Source: Cyrtodaria siliqua
Lineage: Eukaryota; Mollusca; Bivalvia; Adapedonta; Hiatellidae
Assembly (NCBI GenBank): GCA_037043455.1
Contig: JAWPHD010000095.1
Span: 62,001-126,000 of the forward strand
DNA: 64,000 bases
Direction of reading: 5' to 3'
The notes beneath the pieces are model-generated. The model worked only from the letters and a program-made list of their open reading frames with translations. It had not been told where the DNA came from and made no database searches. How positions within the stretch are numbered: the first letter of the stretch is position 1; every line of letters starts with the position of its first letter. Below, piece by piece: positions 22,330 through 33,444 of the stretch. The position numbers and the translations under genes are program-made.

Positions 22330-22611
22330 GGCCACATAAAAAAATATGTGTGGTTCAGGTAACCCGACCGACCCTTTATAAGGGGCGACCCTAAAACTTT
22401 TTATGCAAAAATAAAAAATAAAAAATCAATAACAAAAAAAAAAGAAAAAAAGGAAGAATATATTCTGTTGATAATGCAAAAAAATCGAACTCAAGGTATA
22501 GTAATTTGACATATTAAAATCAGAATTGAATTCATTATTGAGAAGAAAAAAAAGCCTACCCTATTTTTTTTGCCAGTGTTACCTGAATCACACATATCAT
22601 TTTGTTTGGCC
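22330..22611. mobile_element. Harbinger-like miniature TIR element
   Basis: Left end GGCCACATAAAAAAATATGT then GTGGTTCAGGTAAC; right end the inverse with few mismatches, GTTACCTGAATCACACATAT to GGCC. TAA flanks both sides (22327-22329, 22612-22614). It interrupts the dead LINE. Confidence 0.75.
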
Positions 22612-23224
22612 TAAATGAATGTTCAAATAATGACAATGTTAATACTTGTATTAAAAGATTTTCTAACATTATTGATGAAGTTTTCTTGCCATTATTTAAA
22701 AATAGTGCTGCGTGGTATCATCGGTCTATCTGCGACTACGATTTATTTTTAACTTTGTATGTTTCCCGTGTTTGTAATACAATCATAAATACACATATTG
22801 GGAAGTGGGCACCATCATAGTTAAAAATAGATGCACTTCCAATATTATTGGTGTTCGCTTATTGTATTGTGCGCATATGTAGTGCTGGGTACCATGCACT
22901 CAGACGAGCATGGCCAGTTCAAGCGATTGAGAAATGTTAAAAACAAAAGAGCAAAATGATGTGTTTGGGATCACTTTGGGCTTAAATAGGGCACTACAAT
23001 AGTAGATCTATGCAATGTTGCATTTTGTAATTGCTCCGGCAGCACAACACATTTGGTAACTCACTTGCGAAGATATTACTCAACGCTGAATACAAATTCA
23101 AAACAGAAAGTAGACATTGTCAACATCGGAACTGGCATGCGTAATGTTTCTCATTCACAAGCACAACCAACATTATTATATAACCTATAAATAGACGCGT
23201 TTTCATTGGCTAAAAAGTAATTTT

Positions 23225-23345
23225 TTAGAAAAAATATCTAGCGATATTGACCTGTTTTTTTGATATTGACCTGTTTTTTTGATATTGACCTGTTTTATAT
23301 AATTGTTTTTTTGATATTGACCTGTTTTATATAATTGTAAATTGA
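23225..23345. repeat. Short tandem repeat, GATATTGACCTGTTTT unit
   Basis: Five copies of GATATTGACCTGTTTT, two with an extra TATATAATTG. It lies against the left edge of the palindrome. Confidence 0.8.
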
Positions 23346-23360
23346 GGGTTATATAATAAA

Positions 23361-23502
23361 ACAGTTATGGACTTTTCAGCTGTTATACATGATGTTGATA
23401 TGCACCAAAAAATCATTATTGACCTCGGCTATCGCCTCGGTCAATAATGATTTTTTTGGTGCATATCACATCATGTATAACAGCTGAAAAGTCCATAATT
23501 GT
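23361..23502. mobile_element. 140 bp near-perfect palindrome
   Basis: The left arm starts ACAGTTATGGACTTTTCAGC and the right arm ends with its inverse. The arms pair through GCACCAAAAAATCATTATTG to a GC-rich tip (CCTCGGCTATCGCCTCGG). The only notable mismatches are near 23395 and the outer edge. It is non-coding; a foldback-type element is likely. Confidence 0.85.
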
Positions 23503-23520
23503 ATATTGCATCACGTTATG

Positions 23521-23692
23521 CCGGGAGCTCGACTTGTAAGTGAGGAAGTGTCGATTCTTACGGATGGCGGGAGGTGTACAGTACTGGTTATACCCAGGAA
23601 AAATGGGTGGTCTGCCTCCACCACAAAACAGCGACCGTCATATATAACCTTATATGTGTTAAAAATGACGTAAACATCATACAAACAAAGAA
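23521..23692 (+). repeat. SINE family A, 3' body
   Basis: Contains GGGAGCTCGACTTG, GTCGATTCTTACGGATGGCG, GGAGGTGTACAGTACTGG and CGACCGTCATATATAACC. The tRNA-like head is missing. Confidence 0.8.
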
Positions 23693-24253
23693 TCGGGTTA
23701 TGGCATCAGCAACGAAGTACACCAGGAAATCGGAAATATCAACGCTATTGTACAAGACAATATATGATGATACATACTGCATATTACCCAGCACTATTTA
23801 TAAATAAGGTTATTTCTTCTGAAAATTATTCATCTAACGATACAACGTTAGATAGTCCTTGTTATATGGTAAATCAAATTTTGTATATATGCTGAATAAA
23901 TATCGGTAAGATAAGAGCGAAGTTAACAGAGTAAATAAGGTAAATGCTAGATTAAAATACAAGTCACTTATTATACATCAATGTTGATGTGAGTATGATA
24001 TTAACAGAAACAAATAAACTAATACAGGCTTAGCATGGAAATGCTAAGATGTACTGGAAGATGCTAAAACAGTGTGCTGGAATAAAGCAATATTTTAAAG
24101 CTGTTAATAACCAAGAGAGTCAATTTTTTACACCTGATGAAGATGTATTATATTTTATTGATAGATATGAAAATGATGAATTAAATATTATATTTTAGTG
24201 AATTAAATATTGAGATTACTGAACAAGAAAGTATAATAAACCATTTGATCAAA

Positions 24254-24333
24254 TGAAAGAATCAATTAATCAGTCAATCATTCAATCGGTCAGTCGGTCG
24301 GTCACAATCAATCAATCATAGTCAGTCAGTCAT

Positions 24334-24368
<35 letters not shown>

Positions 24369-24406
24369 ATCAATCCACATATTTATTTTCATACTATTTT
24401 AATCAC

Positions 24407-24467
<61 letters not shown>

Positions 24468-24468
24468 T
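24254..24468. repeat. Compound tetranucleotide microsatellite
   Basis: Runs of TCAA, GTCG, GTCA, CAGC and a long (ATCA)n tract up to 24468. Confidence 0.95.
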
Positions 24469-24479
24469 ATTATGTTTTT

Positions 24480-26020
24480 CTTTTTTCTCCAGTCACTACC
24501 TAGATCTATTTAACATGAAGACGTTTTTTTATTACATGCTAGTTGTGCTGAGACCAAGCAATTGAAAGGTGACATATTGCATGACAAATTTATTCCCTAT
24601 CCCTGGGGAGTTCGAGATGATCCGCGAAACTGTCAGTGTTTAAGACACAACTATTACTTAAAAAACACATAAATATGTTGCGCCTAATTGTGTTAGGTTA
24701 CTGTTTATAGCCTTAAAAAAAGAAAAGTGAAACAGATTTTTTTGTGTGCAAGATAATTATATAGGGTGTGACTGCAATATAATTGAAGCCATTCTAGACT
24801 TTTTTTTAAGACTTTTTTTAATTCCAAAGAGGATTGACCAGGACATGAAATCTGAATTTTTAAAAAATATGAAACCCTCATGTTTCTTTGTAAAGGTGAA
24901 ACCATGTACAATTTACATGTTGCATTTGATATTTTTACCCGTTTTGCATCATAAAAACGTCATGTGACACACCAATAAAAAGACTGACATAAAAATGGGA
25001 ATACGGGTGACGACGTTACGTCTTGACATTTCCAATTTTTTTCCGACGAGATTTCATCGTTGATTGCACAGTGGTTTTGCATCTTTTTGGGCCGAAATCA
25101 TCTCCTTTGATAAGTAATGGAAAAATTACCGCTTCACTTCACCAGCTGTATGAAGGTCGCGTGACCCTTATGCCCACGGGCAATCATCACCGAAATACAA
25201 CTGCAAATGTCCAGTTTAGTTGTATTGTCATATGTCAATGGACATCGCAGGGAGTATGCCAAAAATGTTAACGTTGTTAGCGGAGAGGGAGTAATAATTA
25301 CGCGGTGTTGCGATAACAGGATCATCAGAAGGTTGGATGTCAGTTGCCATTTCTTGGTCGTAATTTTCTTTATGAGTATGCTTCATTGATTTATGGGTAA
25401 ATTTTTGAAAGATGGTGGTCATCGGGTCATTACTGGGATGCACACGACCCCGCTGTTAAATACTGCTCGAGGTTAAAACGAGAATTAGGGAAGTTAAAAT
25501 AGGGCGTAAGGCGGCAATGTTAATACATTGTAATCATGTTAAGGAGACAATGTAATCTTTGATGACCCGTCACCCTCGGACAATCGGGGATTAGATGATA
25601 TGATACAAAATGCAATAACTGCATGAATCATGCATCACTGTCATGCATCTGTAACGCACAGATTAGTGTTGGATGCAAGCACCTGGGGTGACATGGATTA
25701 TTGGTGCACGCTTCTTGATGACTTTGTTATGTCCCGAGGACCAGGGGGTATGGACAGTTTTACAATTTGGCGCACTTCATCTTGACACCTTATATTCCTA
25801 CTGCTGGCCTTGTTGGAATTGATTTATTGACAAGACAATAGTTAAATTAAAAAAAGGTATTAGACGGATTTTTCTTTTTCTTCACAATAATTATCACGAA
25901 CCCTTCAAATTTGAGGAAGGAAATTGAATACCATAATTTCAAACTACAGGCAAAACAAGGTGAAAAAATGATAATAATCAACATTATTTGTTTTGCTTTT
26001 CATTTTTTGAATTGGTTGTA
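24480..26020. other. No recognised feature
   Basis: Only short overlapping frames on both strands; no splice-bounded or conserved-looking coding stretch. Confidence 0.4.
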
Positions 26021-26022
26021 AA

Positions 26023-26170
26023 TGAGAAGTATCGATTCTCACGGATGGCGGGAGGTATACAGTATTGGTTCTAGGAAAAAGTTGATGGTCTGCTGCCACC
26101 AAAATAAAATTGACCGTCATATATAACCTAAAATGTGCTGAAAATGATGTAAAACACCATTCAACAAACC
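26023..26170 (+). repeat. SINE family A, 3' body
   Basis: Blocks GTATCGATTCTCACGGATGG, GTATACAGTATTGGTTCT and GACCGTCATATATAACC, ending in a TGTAAAACACCATTC tail. Confidence 0.75.
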
Positions 26171-26263
26171 AAATTTTGAATTGAAAATAAAAATTAGAAG
26201 GCTTCTATAGGAGAGCAATGTTTAAAAAAAAAATAATTAAAATCAGATTAGAGAATTGTAACA

Positions 26264-26454
26264 TTAAAGGGACACACGGCAATCTTGTATAAAGATAAGG
26301 GACAATAATGAATAAAAATTGAAACTTCAAATTTCGTTTAATTATGCAAGCAGACGTAAAGTCAAAGTAACACAGGATTAATAAATTGAGGTGATAGGTT
26401 TGATGCTTGATAACTGCTTGTCAGTTGTCGTGTGTCGTTTTTAACTGATCATGT
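26264..26454. mobile_element. TTAAAGGGACAC element, short copy
   Basis: Left end TTAAAGGGACACACGGCAAT, right end GTCGTGTGTCGTTTTTAA. Internal words ACGTAAAGTCAAAGTAACAC and GGATTAATAAATT match the right part of the element at 3512-8783. Confidence 0.65.
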
Positions 26455-26649
26455 TAATTTTCAGTGTTGATTGGTGTCCTTAAATACAATTTCATAATCT
26501 GATTGGGGAAGAAAAAAAGCTTGATGCAATTGATACAATCTTTATAGCACTTTTTTTTTATGGCACATTATTAATTGCTAAAGATGGAATCAGAATTATA
26601 TTAACATACGATGTAATGAATCTGTACAAGATGTTTATAAAGACTGACA

Positions 26650-27055
26650 CACGTCATTCGTGATTTTTTAACGTCATTTTTGGCACATGTTAGCCCATAT
26701 ATGACAGTTCGATCAATTTGTTTGTGGTAGAGGCAGACCACTTCATTTTTCTTGGGTTGAACCAGTACTGTATACCTCCTGTTAGCCTCGTCCGTCGGAT
26801 GGGGACGTAAACCGGGCAGTCCTGTGTATCGGTCTGTCCTCCGAGCACGTTAAATATCCATAGGAATCTATTCGATAATAAGAGTAGGGCAGGTTCCCGG
26901 ATTCCTATGTATCCTTCCCCTCTCTCTTGGGCGGCTCTAAATAACCTATACTGTGTTGATGAGCCGTTAAACAACATTCAATTCAATTCAATGTATACCT
27001 CCTGCCATCCGTAAGAATCGACACTTTCTGACACTTGCCAAGTCGAGCTCCCAAA
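26650..27055 (-). repeat. SINE family A, split by another SINE
   Basis: The minus strand carries the family A body in two pieces, 26650-26781 and 26992-27055, rejoining at the 13 bp duplicated word TGTATACCTCCTG. The second piece includes the inverse of GGGAGCTCGACTTG. Confidence 0.8.
26782..26991 (+). repeat. SINE family B, full-length, with TSD
   Basis: About 210 bp starting TTAGCCTCGTCCGTCGGATG and ending GAGCCGTTAAACAACATTCA plus a TTCAATTCAA tail. Flanked by TGTATACCTCCTG at 26769-26781 and 26992-27004. The copy at 40514-40720 has the same first base, so this is a true 5' end. I see no clear tRNA A box; GGTTCCCGGATTCC is a weak B-box-like word. Confidence 0.85.
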
Positions 27056-27059
27056 GGTA

Positions 27060-28540
27060 AACCTTAGCAAGCACCAATACTAGCACCTCAATTTAATAAT
27101 CCAGTATCAGTTTGGCTATAAATCTGCTTGCGTTTAATTAAAAAATAGTTACTAAAATTTCTTAAATGTTATTCTACTATAGATTTAAAATATACAGTTC
27201 CCTCCATAATTCTCTTTACACAATGTTATAATCTCATTGCATTACATCCCCATTTAACGTATACCTTAACATTTACTGAAACATCCTACAATTAATTCCT
27301 GAATTTATGTTTTACATTTAGTATACATGTTACACTTTGTAATACATTAATAGTTTGGATGACATATTAAAGCCAACATTTAGAGAAATGTATGAGAGAA
27401 TGACCATTAAATTGTATTTCTATTTAAATCAATGCAAAATTTGAACAGAAAATAAACTTTTCATTATTATTCCATATGGGTAGGTCAGGTCAGACAACAG
27501 TTTGAAAAAAACAAAAAACTTGCACATTAAAAATGAATTAAATGTATAACCATCAAAAACATGATGGGTTCATGTTGGAATAAACAGTATTTGCATTTTT
27601 TTCTGCAAGTTTAAAATTATTTGATCAACATTTAATGCAATAGGGATAGGATAATAAGAGTTGTAGGGTATTTGTTGATTTACATATATAGTTTATATTA
27701 CTACCATATCATCCCTTATTTTTTTAATAGTTTTATCTTTATATATTTACATTAATTTTTAATTACTGCTTAATTTCTTCATCTATTGTCGTTTTTTACG
27801 CACAATATGACCTATTTATGTGTCGACGTGCTGTAAAACACAATTCATTTATAATAGAGTTGTGAAAGAGACTTATGGAGAGGACTGTATAATTGGGTGC
27901 AATATTATCAACAAACTGTAATATGCAAAAACCATATCCTTTGATCTGTTCCGATTATGATTCCCAGATATGCATGTTATGCAGAAAAACTAATGGGCCA
28001 TTTGTCCCATTAAACCAGTTTAAATTACAGTTTATTTCATGAAAGATAATTTTTATTGCTGTTAAAATGAGAGAAAAAAACAAAGCACGGAAGAAACAAT
28101 TAACCATACTGAAAGAAACAGTATGGAACGTTACATTTAATTTATTTTTCGCGTAACTATAATCAATTAAAATAAACACATCACATCTGTTCCGAGATGA
28201 AATAATCGAAAATATTGTGATGTGCGCCCAAATTAGGGTTTTAAACCCTCACATAAAGGTTTAATTTTTTGGATCAAGTGGTGCTCAGACTTAACTCATA
28301 AAATATTGACCTTGACTATTGTATAACTGGTGTGCCACTTATAATTACCATAGACGAAACCTTTTCATGTTTTAACAACATCTTAACTGATTCTTTTAAC
28401 TGTCAACGAGGTCTTGAATCGAACACTTTATCGGAAAAAGAAATGTCAAATGGCTGAATGCTGACGACAAATCTGTTAAAAGTTACGCTACCAAATTAAT
28501 CTTTCGTAAGTAGGTGTATAAGCTGCGGGATTGAAGGTTT
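27060..28540. other. AT-rich DNA, no recognised feature
   Basis: Small frames at 27955-28179 show no features of a gene. No repeats of clear type. Confidence 0.4.
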
Positions 28541-28542
28541 GC

Positions 28543-28802
28543 TTAACCCTTAGCCCCCTATGAATGCATAATGAACTGTCCTTTCTTTAAATTTAGACCA
28601 TTCCATTTATGTTACAAAGGGGTGCTTTTGAGAAATGACTGATGAGCAGCCGGACATTGTAAACTCAGATCAGCCTGCGCGAAATGGACATTGTAAACCC
28701 TGGTCAGCCTGTGAGTTACACACAGGAGTTACACACAGGCTGATCTGGGTTTACAATGGACGCAAAGACTGTTGTAGTTGCCCTTAGCAGGCTAAGGGTT
28801 AA
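28543..28802. mobile_element. piggyBac-like miniature element, copy 2
   Basis: TTAA then CCCTTAGCCCCCT at the left; GCAGGCTAAGGG then TTAA at the right. The middle has CATTGTAAACCCTGGTCAGC and its inverse CTGATCTGGGTTTACAATG, which can pair. TTAA flanks with CCC ends fit piggyBac elements. Confidence 0.8.
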
Positions 28803-29043
28803 ACATTCTATTTCATGGATCAATCAATGTTACTTTGAAAATAGTAGATTTAAATGACTTAAAATTCAACAATATTTTAACCCGTTTCTGACACGCTTTC
28901 AACAAGGGAACACATCTAAGTTGTTAAAATGGTCAGAATCCATGGTGGTATGTCAATTAATCCACGTGATTAAGGCCGCTATCTTAATTTATTTGACGTC
29001 AGCTTGTTAGCATATTACTATGAATGACGTTGTTCAAGGAAGT

Positions 29044-29082
29044 TTAACCCTTAACCCTCTACTACAGCAGGGTAAGGGTTAA
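29044..29082. mobile_element. 39 bp remnant: two piggyBac-like ends back to back
   Basis: TTAACCCTTAACCCTCT, five bases, then AGGGTAAGGGTTAA: only the terminal repeats of the neighbouring family remain, with both TTAA flanks. Confidence 0.7.
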
Positions 29083-29117
29083 CGTTATATCTGTCCACCA
29101 ATTTCTCTGAACCTTGT

Positions 29118-29329
29118 TTAACCCTTACCTCACAAAGCACGACTATACTAGCTTTTGCGTCTACTGTAAACCCAGATCAGCCTGCGGTAACTTGCATGCT
29201 GATCAGGGTTTACAATGTCCATCTGCTGATCAGTCATTTCCCCCAAAACACCCCTTTGTCACATAAATGGATGGTCTTAATTCAAAGAAAGAACAGTCCA
29301 TTATATATATGTAGCGGGTTAAGGGTTAA
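29118..29329. mobile_element. piggyBac-like miniature element, copy 3
   Basis: Left TTAACCCTTACC, right GCGGGTTAAGGGTTAA. Internal blocks CTGATCAGGGTTTACAATG and CCCCAAAACACCCCTTTGTC match the other copies. Confidence 0.85.
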
Positions 29330-29588
29330 TTTGCTACTGTATTCCATATTTCCACCTACTTAGTAGTGCCCGGGCGCTAGACAAAATGCAAAGGGAGCAC
29401 CTTATTATTTTGTATTAATATTATTTTACTTTAGTTTTATCTGTTAGGGTTATGTAGTTCTTGCCAGACTGTATACTCCAAAATGAGCTGTAAATGTCCT
29501 TTACACTAAATCTGAAATCTAATCGAACATTTATTGAATTTTTTGAAGAAATTTATAAGTTCCAACACAGAAAATATTGTGTCAAGCA

Positions 29589-29898
29589 TACTGTATTCTC
29601 CCATTTAAATGCCCCTGGGGGCGATGCATTTTAGGAGGGCATTTTAAGAAGAAACACACATTCGAAATTAAGTATATAATAAACTATACGAGTATGTAAA
29701 AATGCTATTAAGGATGCTCTGCATTTAAAAAAACCCATAGTAAACCTCTAAAATGATTGAATTTGATTTGAGACTATTAACAGTAACTTCTTAACTAAAT
29801 TGTGTTACCAATCTAATAGAACTAATTTTGTTTGAGGGTGTGTGGGGAGGGGAATTTATATTGGGGTGTGGGAGGCGTTTAAATGGAGGTTTACGGTA
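29589..29898. mobile_element. Miniature TIR element with CCGTA ends
   Basis: Left TACTGTATTCTCCCATTTAA, right inverse ATGGAGGTTTACGGTA with AGGCGTTTAA inside. A TA lies at each edge. Similar to 17158-17397. Confidence 0.55.
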
Positions 29899-29899
29899 T

Positions 29900-30620
29900 A
29901 TAAGATCAAAACAGCATCTGCATGCAGTGTTGAGATGTAGAACTGATTTATAAAATTTGGTTAAAAATCAGCGACTAGCTCCTAGTATAATTATTTCAGT
30001 AACCTCTTTCATCAGTTATAAATTATTTTAAAATTGGAAAGATGCAACAATGATACTTTTGTCATTAAAAAACAAGTTACCCTGAAGTTATAAAATATAG
30101 CATTCAATGAACATCAGAGCAGAAACACACCCTACAATAGCTCAAATAAAAAACAGAATTAAGTTCAATGGTTTATCCAAAACTTGCATTTTTTAATACC
30201 CTTGTTTGAAAAAAAAAATTATGAATAAAAGAAGTCAAAAGGTCATTGTTTGAAAAAAATACCAGCCTTGGTCTATTATCTCTCAAGAAAATTATGAGGT
30301 CATTTTGTCTAATAAATTGTATTACATATCACAGACTCACAACAAAGGTAATGCAATTGTTAGTGATTCAAAGTTGTTGTTTTTAAATTAGAATTCAAGT
30401 ACAACTCTATTTTGATCTGTAATTAATTCAGAATAGCATAATTTTGATTTTTTGTATCAAAAAATATCACATTTGACTTGTGTTAGCTTCCTTTGCATGG
30501 ATTATGGTTAAAATGCAACTGGTCTTAAATAGTGATTAATAATTTTGGGAGAAGCAGTGTTTTGCGAAATTTTCTGGTGAATGGGTTGGCTGACAGTGCA
30601 GTAAACAATTATATGAGACC
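29900..30620. other. No recognised feature
   Basis: AT-rich DNA leading into the minisatellite; no gene seen. Confidence 0.4.
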
Positions 30621-30624
30621 CTGT

Positions 30625-33440
30625 CATTAGAGACCACTGCCCAGAAAGACCTCTGTCATGAAAGACCTCTGTCATGAGAGATCACTGCCATGGGAGTTCT
30701 GTACTGTAATACCACTGTGCAATGAGAGATCAGTTTCATGAGAAATTACTGCCATGAGAGGATACTGTCATGAGAGTCCACTGTCATGAGAAGCCACTGC
30801 TATGAGAGGCCTCTGCCATGAGAAGCCACTGTCATGAGAGACCACTGTCATGAGAAGCCACTGTCATGAGAGACCACTGCCATGAGAAGCCACTGTCATG
30901 AGAGACCACTGCTATGAGAAGCCACTGTCATGAGAGACCACTGTCATGAGAAGCCACTGTCATGAGAGACCACTAATATGAGAAGCCACTGTCATGAGAG
31001 ACCACTGTCATGAGAAGCCACTGTCATGAGAGGCCACTGTCATGAGAGACCACTGTCATGAGAAGCCACTGTCATGAGAGACCACTGCCATGAGAAGCCA
31101 CTGTCATGAGAAGCCACTGGCCACTGTCATGAGAGACCACTGTCATGAGAAGCCACTGTCATGAGAAGCCACTGTCATGAGAGACCACTGCCATGAGAAG
31201 CCACTGTCATGAGAGACCACTGCTTTGAGAAGCCACTGTCATGAGAGACCACTGCCATGAGAAGCCACTGTCATGAGAGACCACTGCTTTGAGAAGCCAC
31301 TGTCATGAGAGACCACTGCCATGAGAAGCCACTGTCATGAGAGACCACTGTCATGAGAAGCCACTGTCATGAGAGACCACTGCCATGAGAAGCCACTGTC
31401 ATGAGAGACCACTGTCATGAGAAGCCACTGTCATGAGAGACCACTGCCATGAGAAGCCACTGTCGTGAGAGACCACTGTCATGAGAGGCCACTGCCATGA
31501 GAGACCACTGCCATGAGAAGCCACTGTCATGAGAGACCACTGCTATGAGAAGCCACTGTCATGAGAGACCACTGCCATGAGAAGCCACTGTCATGAGAGA
31601 CCACTGCTATGAGAAGCCACTGTCATGAGAGACCACTGTCATGAGAGACCACTGTCATGAGAAGCCACTGTCATGAGAGACCACTGTCATGAGAAGCCAC
31701 TGTCATGAGAGACCACTGCCATGAGAAGCCAGTGTCATGAGAGACCACTGTCATGAGAAGCCAATGTCATGAGATACCACTGCCATGAGAAGCCACTGTC
31801 ATGAGAGACCACTGCTATGAGAAGCCACTGTCATGAGAGACCACTGTCATGAGAAGCCACTGTCATGAGAGACCACTGACATGAGAAGCCACTGTCATGA
31901 GAGACCACTGTCATGAGAAGCCACTGTCATGAGAGACCACTGCCATGAGAAGCCACTGTCATGAGAGACCACTGCTATGAGAAGCCACTGTCATGAGAGA
32001 CCACTGTCATGAGAAGCCACTGTCATGAGAGACCACTGTCATGAGAAGCCACTGTCATGAGAGACCACTGCCATGAGAAGCCACTGCCATGAGAGACCAC
32101 TGTCATGAGAAGCCACTGTCATTAGAAGCCACTGCCATGAGAGACCACTGTCATGAGAAGCCACTGTCATGAGAGACCACTGCCATGAGAAGCCACTGCC
32201 ATGAGAGACCACTGTCATGAGAAGCCACTGTCATGAGAGGCCACTGCCACGAGAGACCACTGCTATGAGAGGCCACTGCCATGAGAGACCACTGCCATGA
32301 GAAGCCACTGCCATGAGAGACCACTGTCATGAGAAGCCACTGTCATGAGAGACCACTGTCATTAGAAGCCACTGCCATGAGAGACCACTGTCATGAGAAG
32401 CCACTGTCATGAGAGACCACTGCCATGAGAAGCCACTGCCATGAGAGACCAATGTCATGAGAGACCACTGTCATGAGAAGCCACTGTCATGAGAGGCCAC
32501 TACCATGAGAGACCACTGCTATGAGAGGCCACTGCTATGAGAGACCATGGCCATGAAAAGTCAGTCGTGAGAGGCCACTGCCATGAGAAGCCACTGTCAT
32601 GAGAGACCACTGCCATGAGAAGCCACTGTCATGAGAAACCACTGTCATGAGAGACCACTGTCATGAGGAGCCACTGTCATGAGAGACCATTGCCATGAGA
32701 AGCCACTGCCATGAGAGGCCACTGCCATGAGAGACCACTGTCATGAGAGACCACTGTCATGAGAGACCACTGTCATGAGAAGACTACTGTCATGAGAAGC
32801 CTCTGTCATGAGAGAACACTGCCATGAGAAGCCACTGCCATGAGAGGCCACTGCCATGAGATACCACTGTCATGAGAGACCACTGTCGTGAGAGACCACT
32901 GTCGTGAGAAGCCGCTGTCATGAGAGACCACTGCCATGAGAAGCCACTGCCATGAGAAGCCACTGTCATGAGAGACCACTGTCATGCGAGACCACTGTCA
33001 TGAGAAGCCACTGCCATGAGAGACCACTGTCATGAGAGACCACTGTCATGAGAAGCCACTGTCATGAGAGACCACTGCCATGAGAAGCCACTGCCATGAG
33101 AGACCACTGTCATGAGAAGCCACTGTCATGAGAGGCCACTGCCATGAGATGCCACTGCCATGAGAGACCACTGCCATGATAATCCACTGTCTTGAGAGAC
33201 CACTGTCATTAGACCATTGCCATGGGAGGCCATTGCCATGAGAGGTCACTGCCAGGAGAGACCACTGTCATGAGAGTCCACTGCCATGAGAGGCCACTGC
33301 CTTGAGAGATGACTGTCATGAGAGATTACTGCCACGAGAGACCACTGCCATGAGAGATGACTGTCATGAGAGACCACTGCCATGAGAGACCACTGCCATG
33401 AGAGATGACTGCTATGAGAGACCACTGCCAAGAGTGACCT
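30625..33440. repeat. Large minisatellite, 16 bp units (~175 copies)
   Basis: Basic unit GAGACCACTGTCATGA, alternating with GAAGCCACTGTCATGA to give a 32 bp higher-order unit through the centre. Both edges (before ~30780, after ~33180) are more varied. Copies differ mainly at T/C in TGTCATG/TGCCATG and in AGA/GAAG. The edge near 33046-33431 stays open on the minus strand (a Trp/Gln/Ser-rich peptide), because 16 bp cycles through all three frames. No transcript signal seen. Confidence 0.97.
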
Positions 33441-33444
33441 CTTC

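Larger units (their letters stand above)
22100..24250 (+). mobile_element. Decayed LINE, broken by several insertions
   Basis: Three coding scraps in order resemble one LINE ORF2. 22105-22326 gives a stretch like ESNILSDHCLVWFSF (end of the endonuclease domain). 22612-22820 gives SNNDNVNTCIKRFSNIIDEV (linker). 24035-24235 gives MYWKMLKQ and SQFFTPDEDVLYF (region just before the reverse transcriptase). They are separated by a miniature TIR element (22330-22611), a palindrome and a SINE (23361-23692). Frames do not join and stops are present, so it is dead. Its sequence differs from the LINE at 4363-8525. Confidence 0.6.

Noticed and set aside
30625..33440. Possible CRISPR-like array
   Set aside because: Units are contiguous 16 bp repeats with no unique spacers, in an animal genome; it is a minisatellite.
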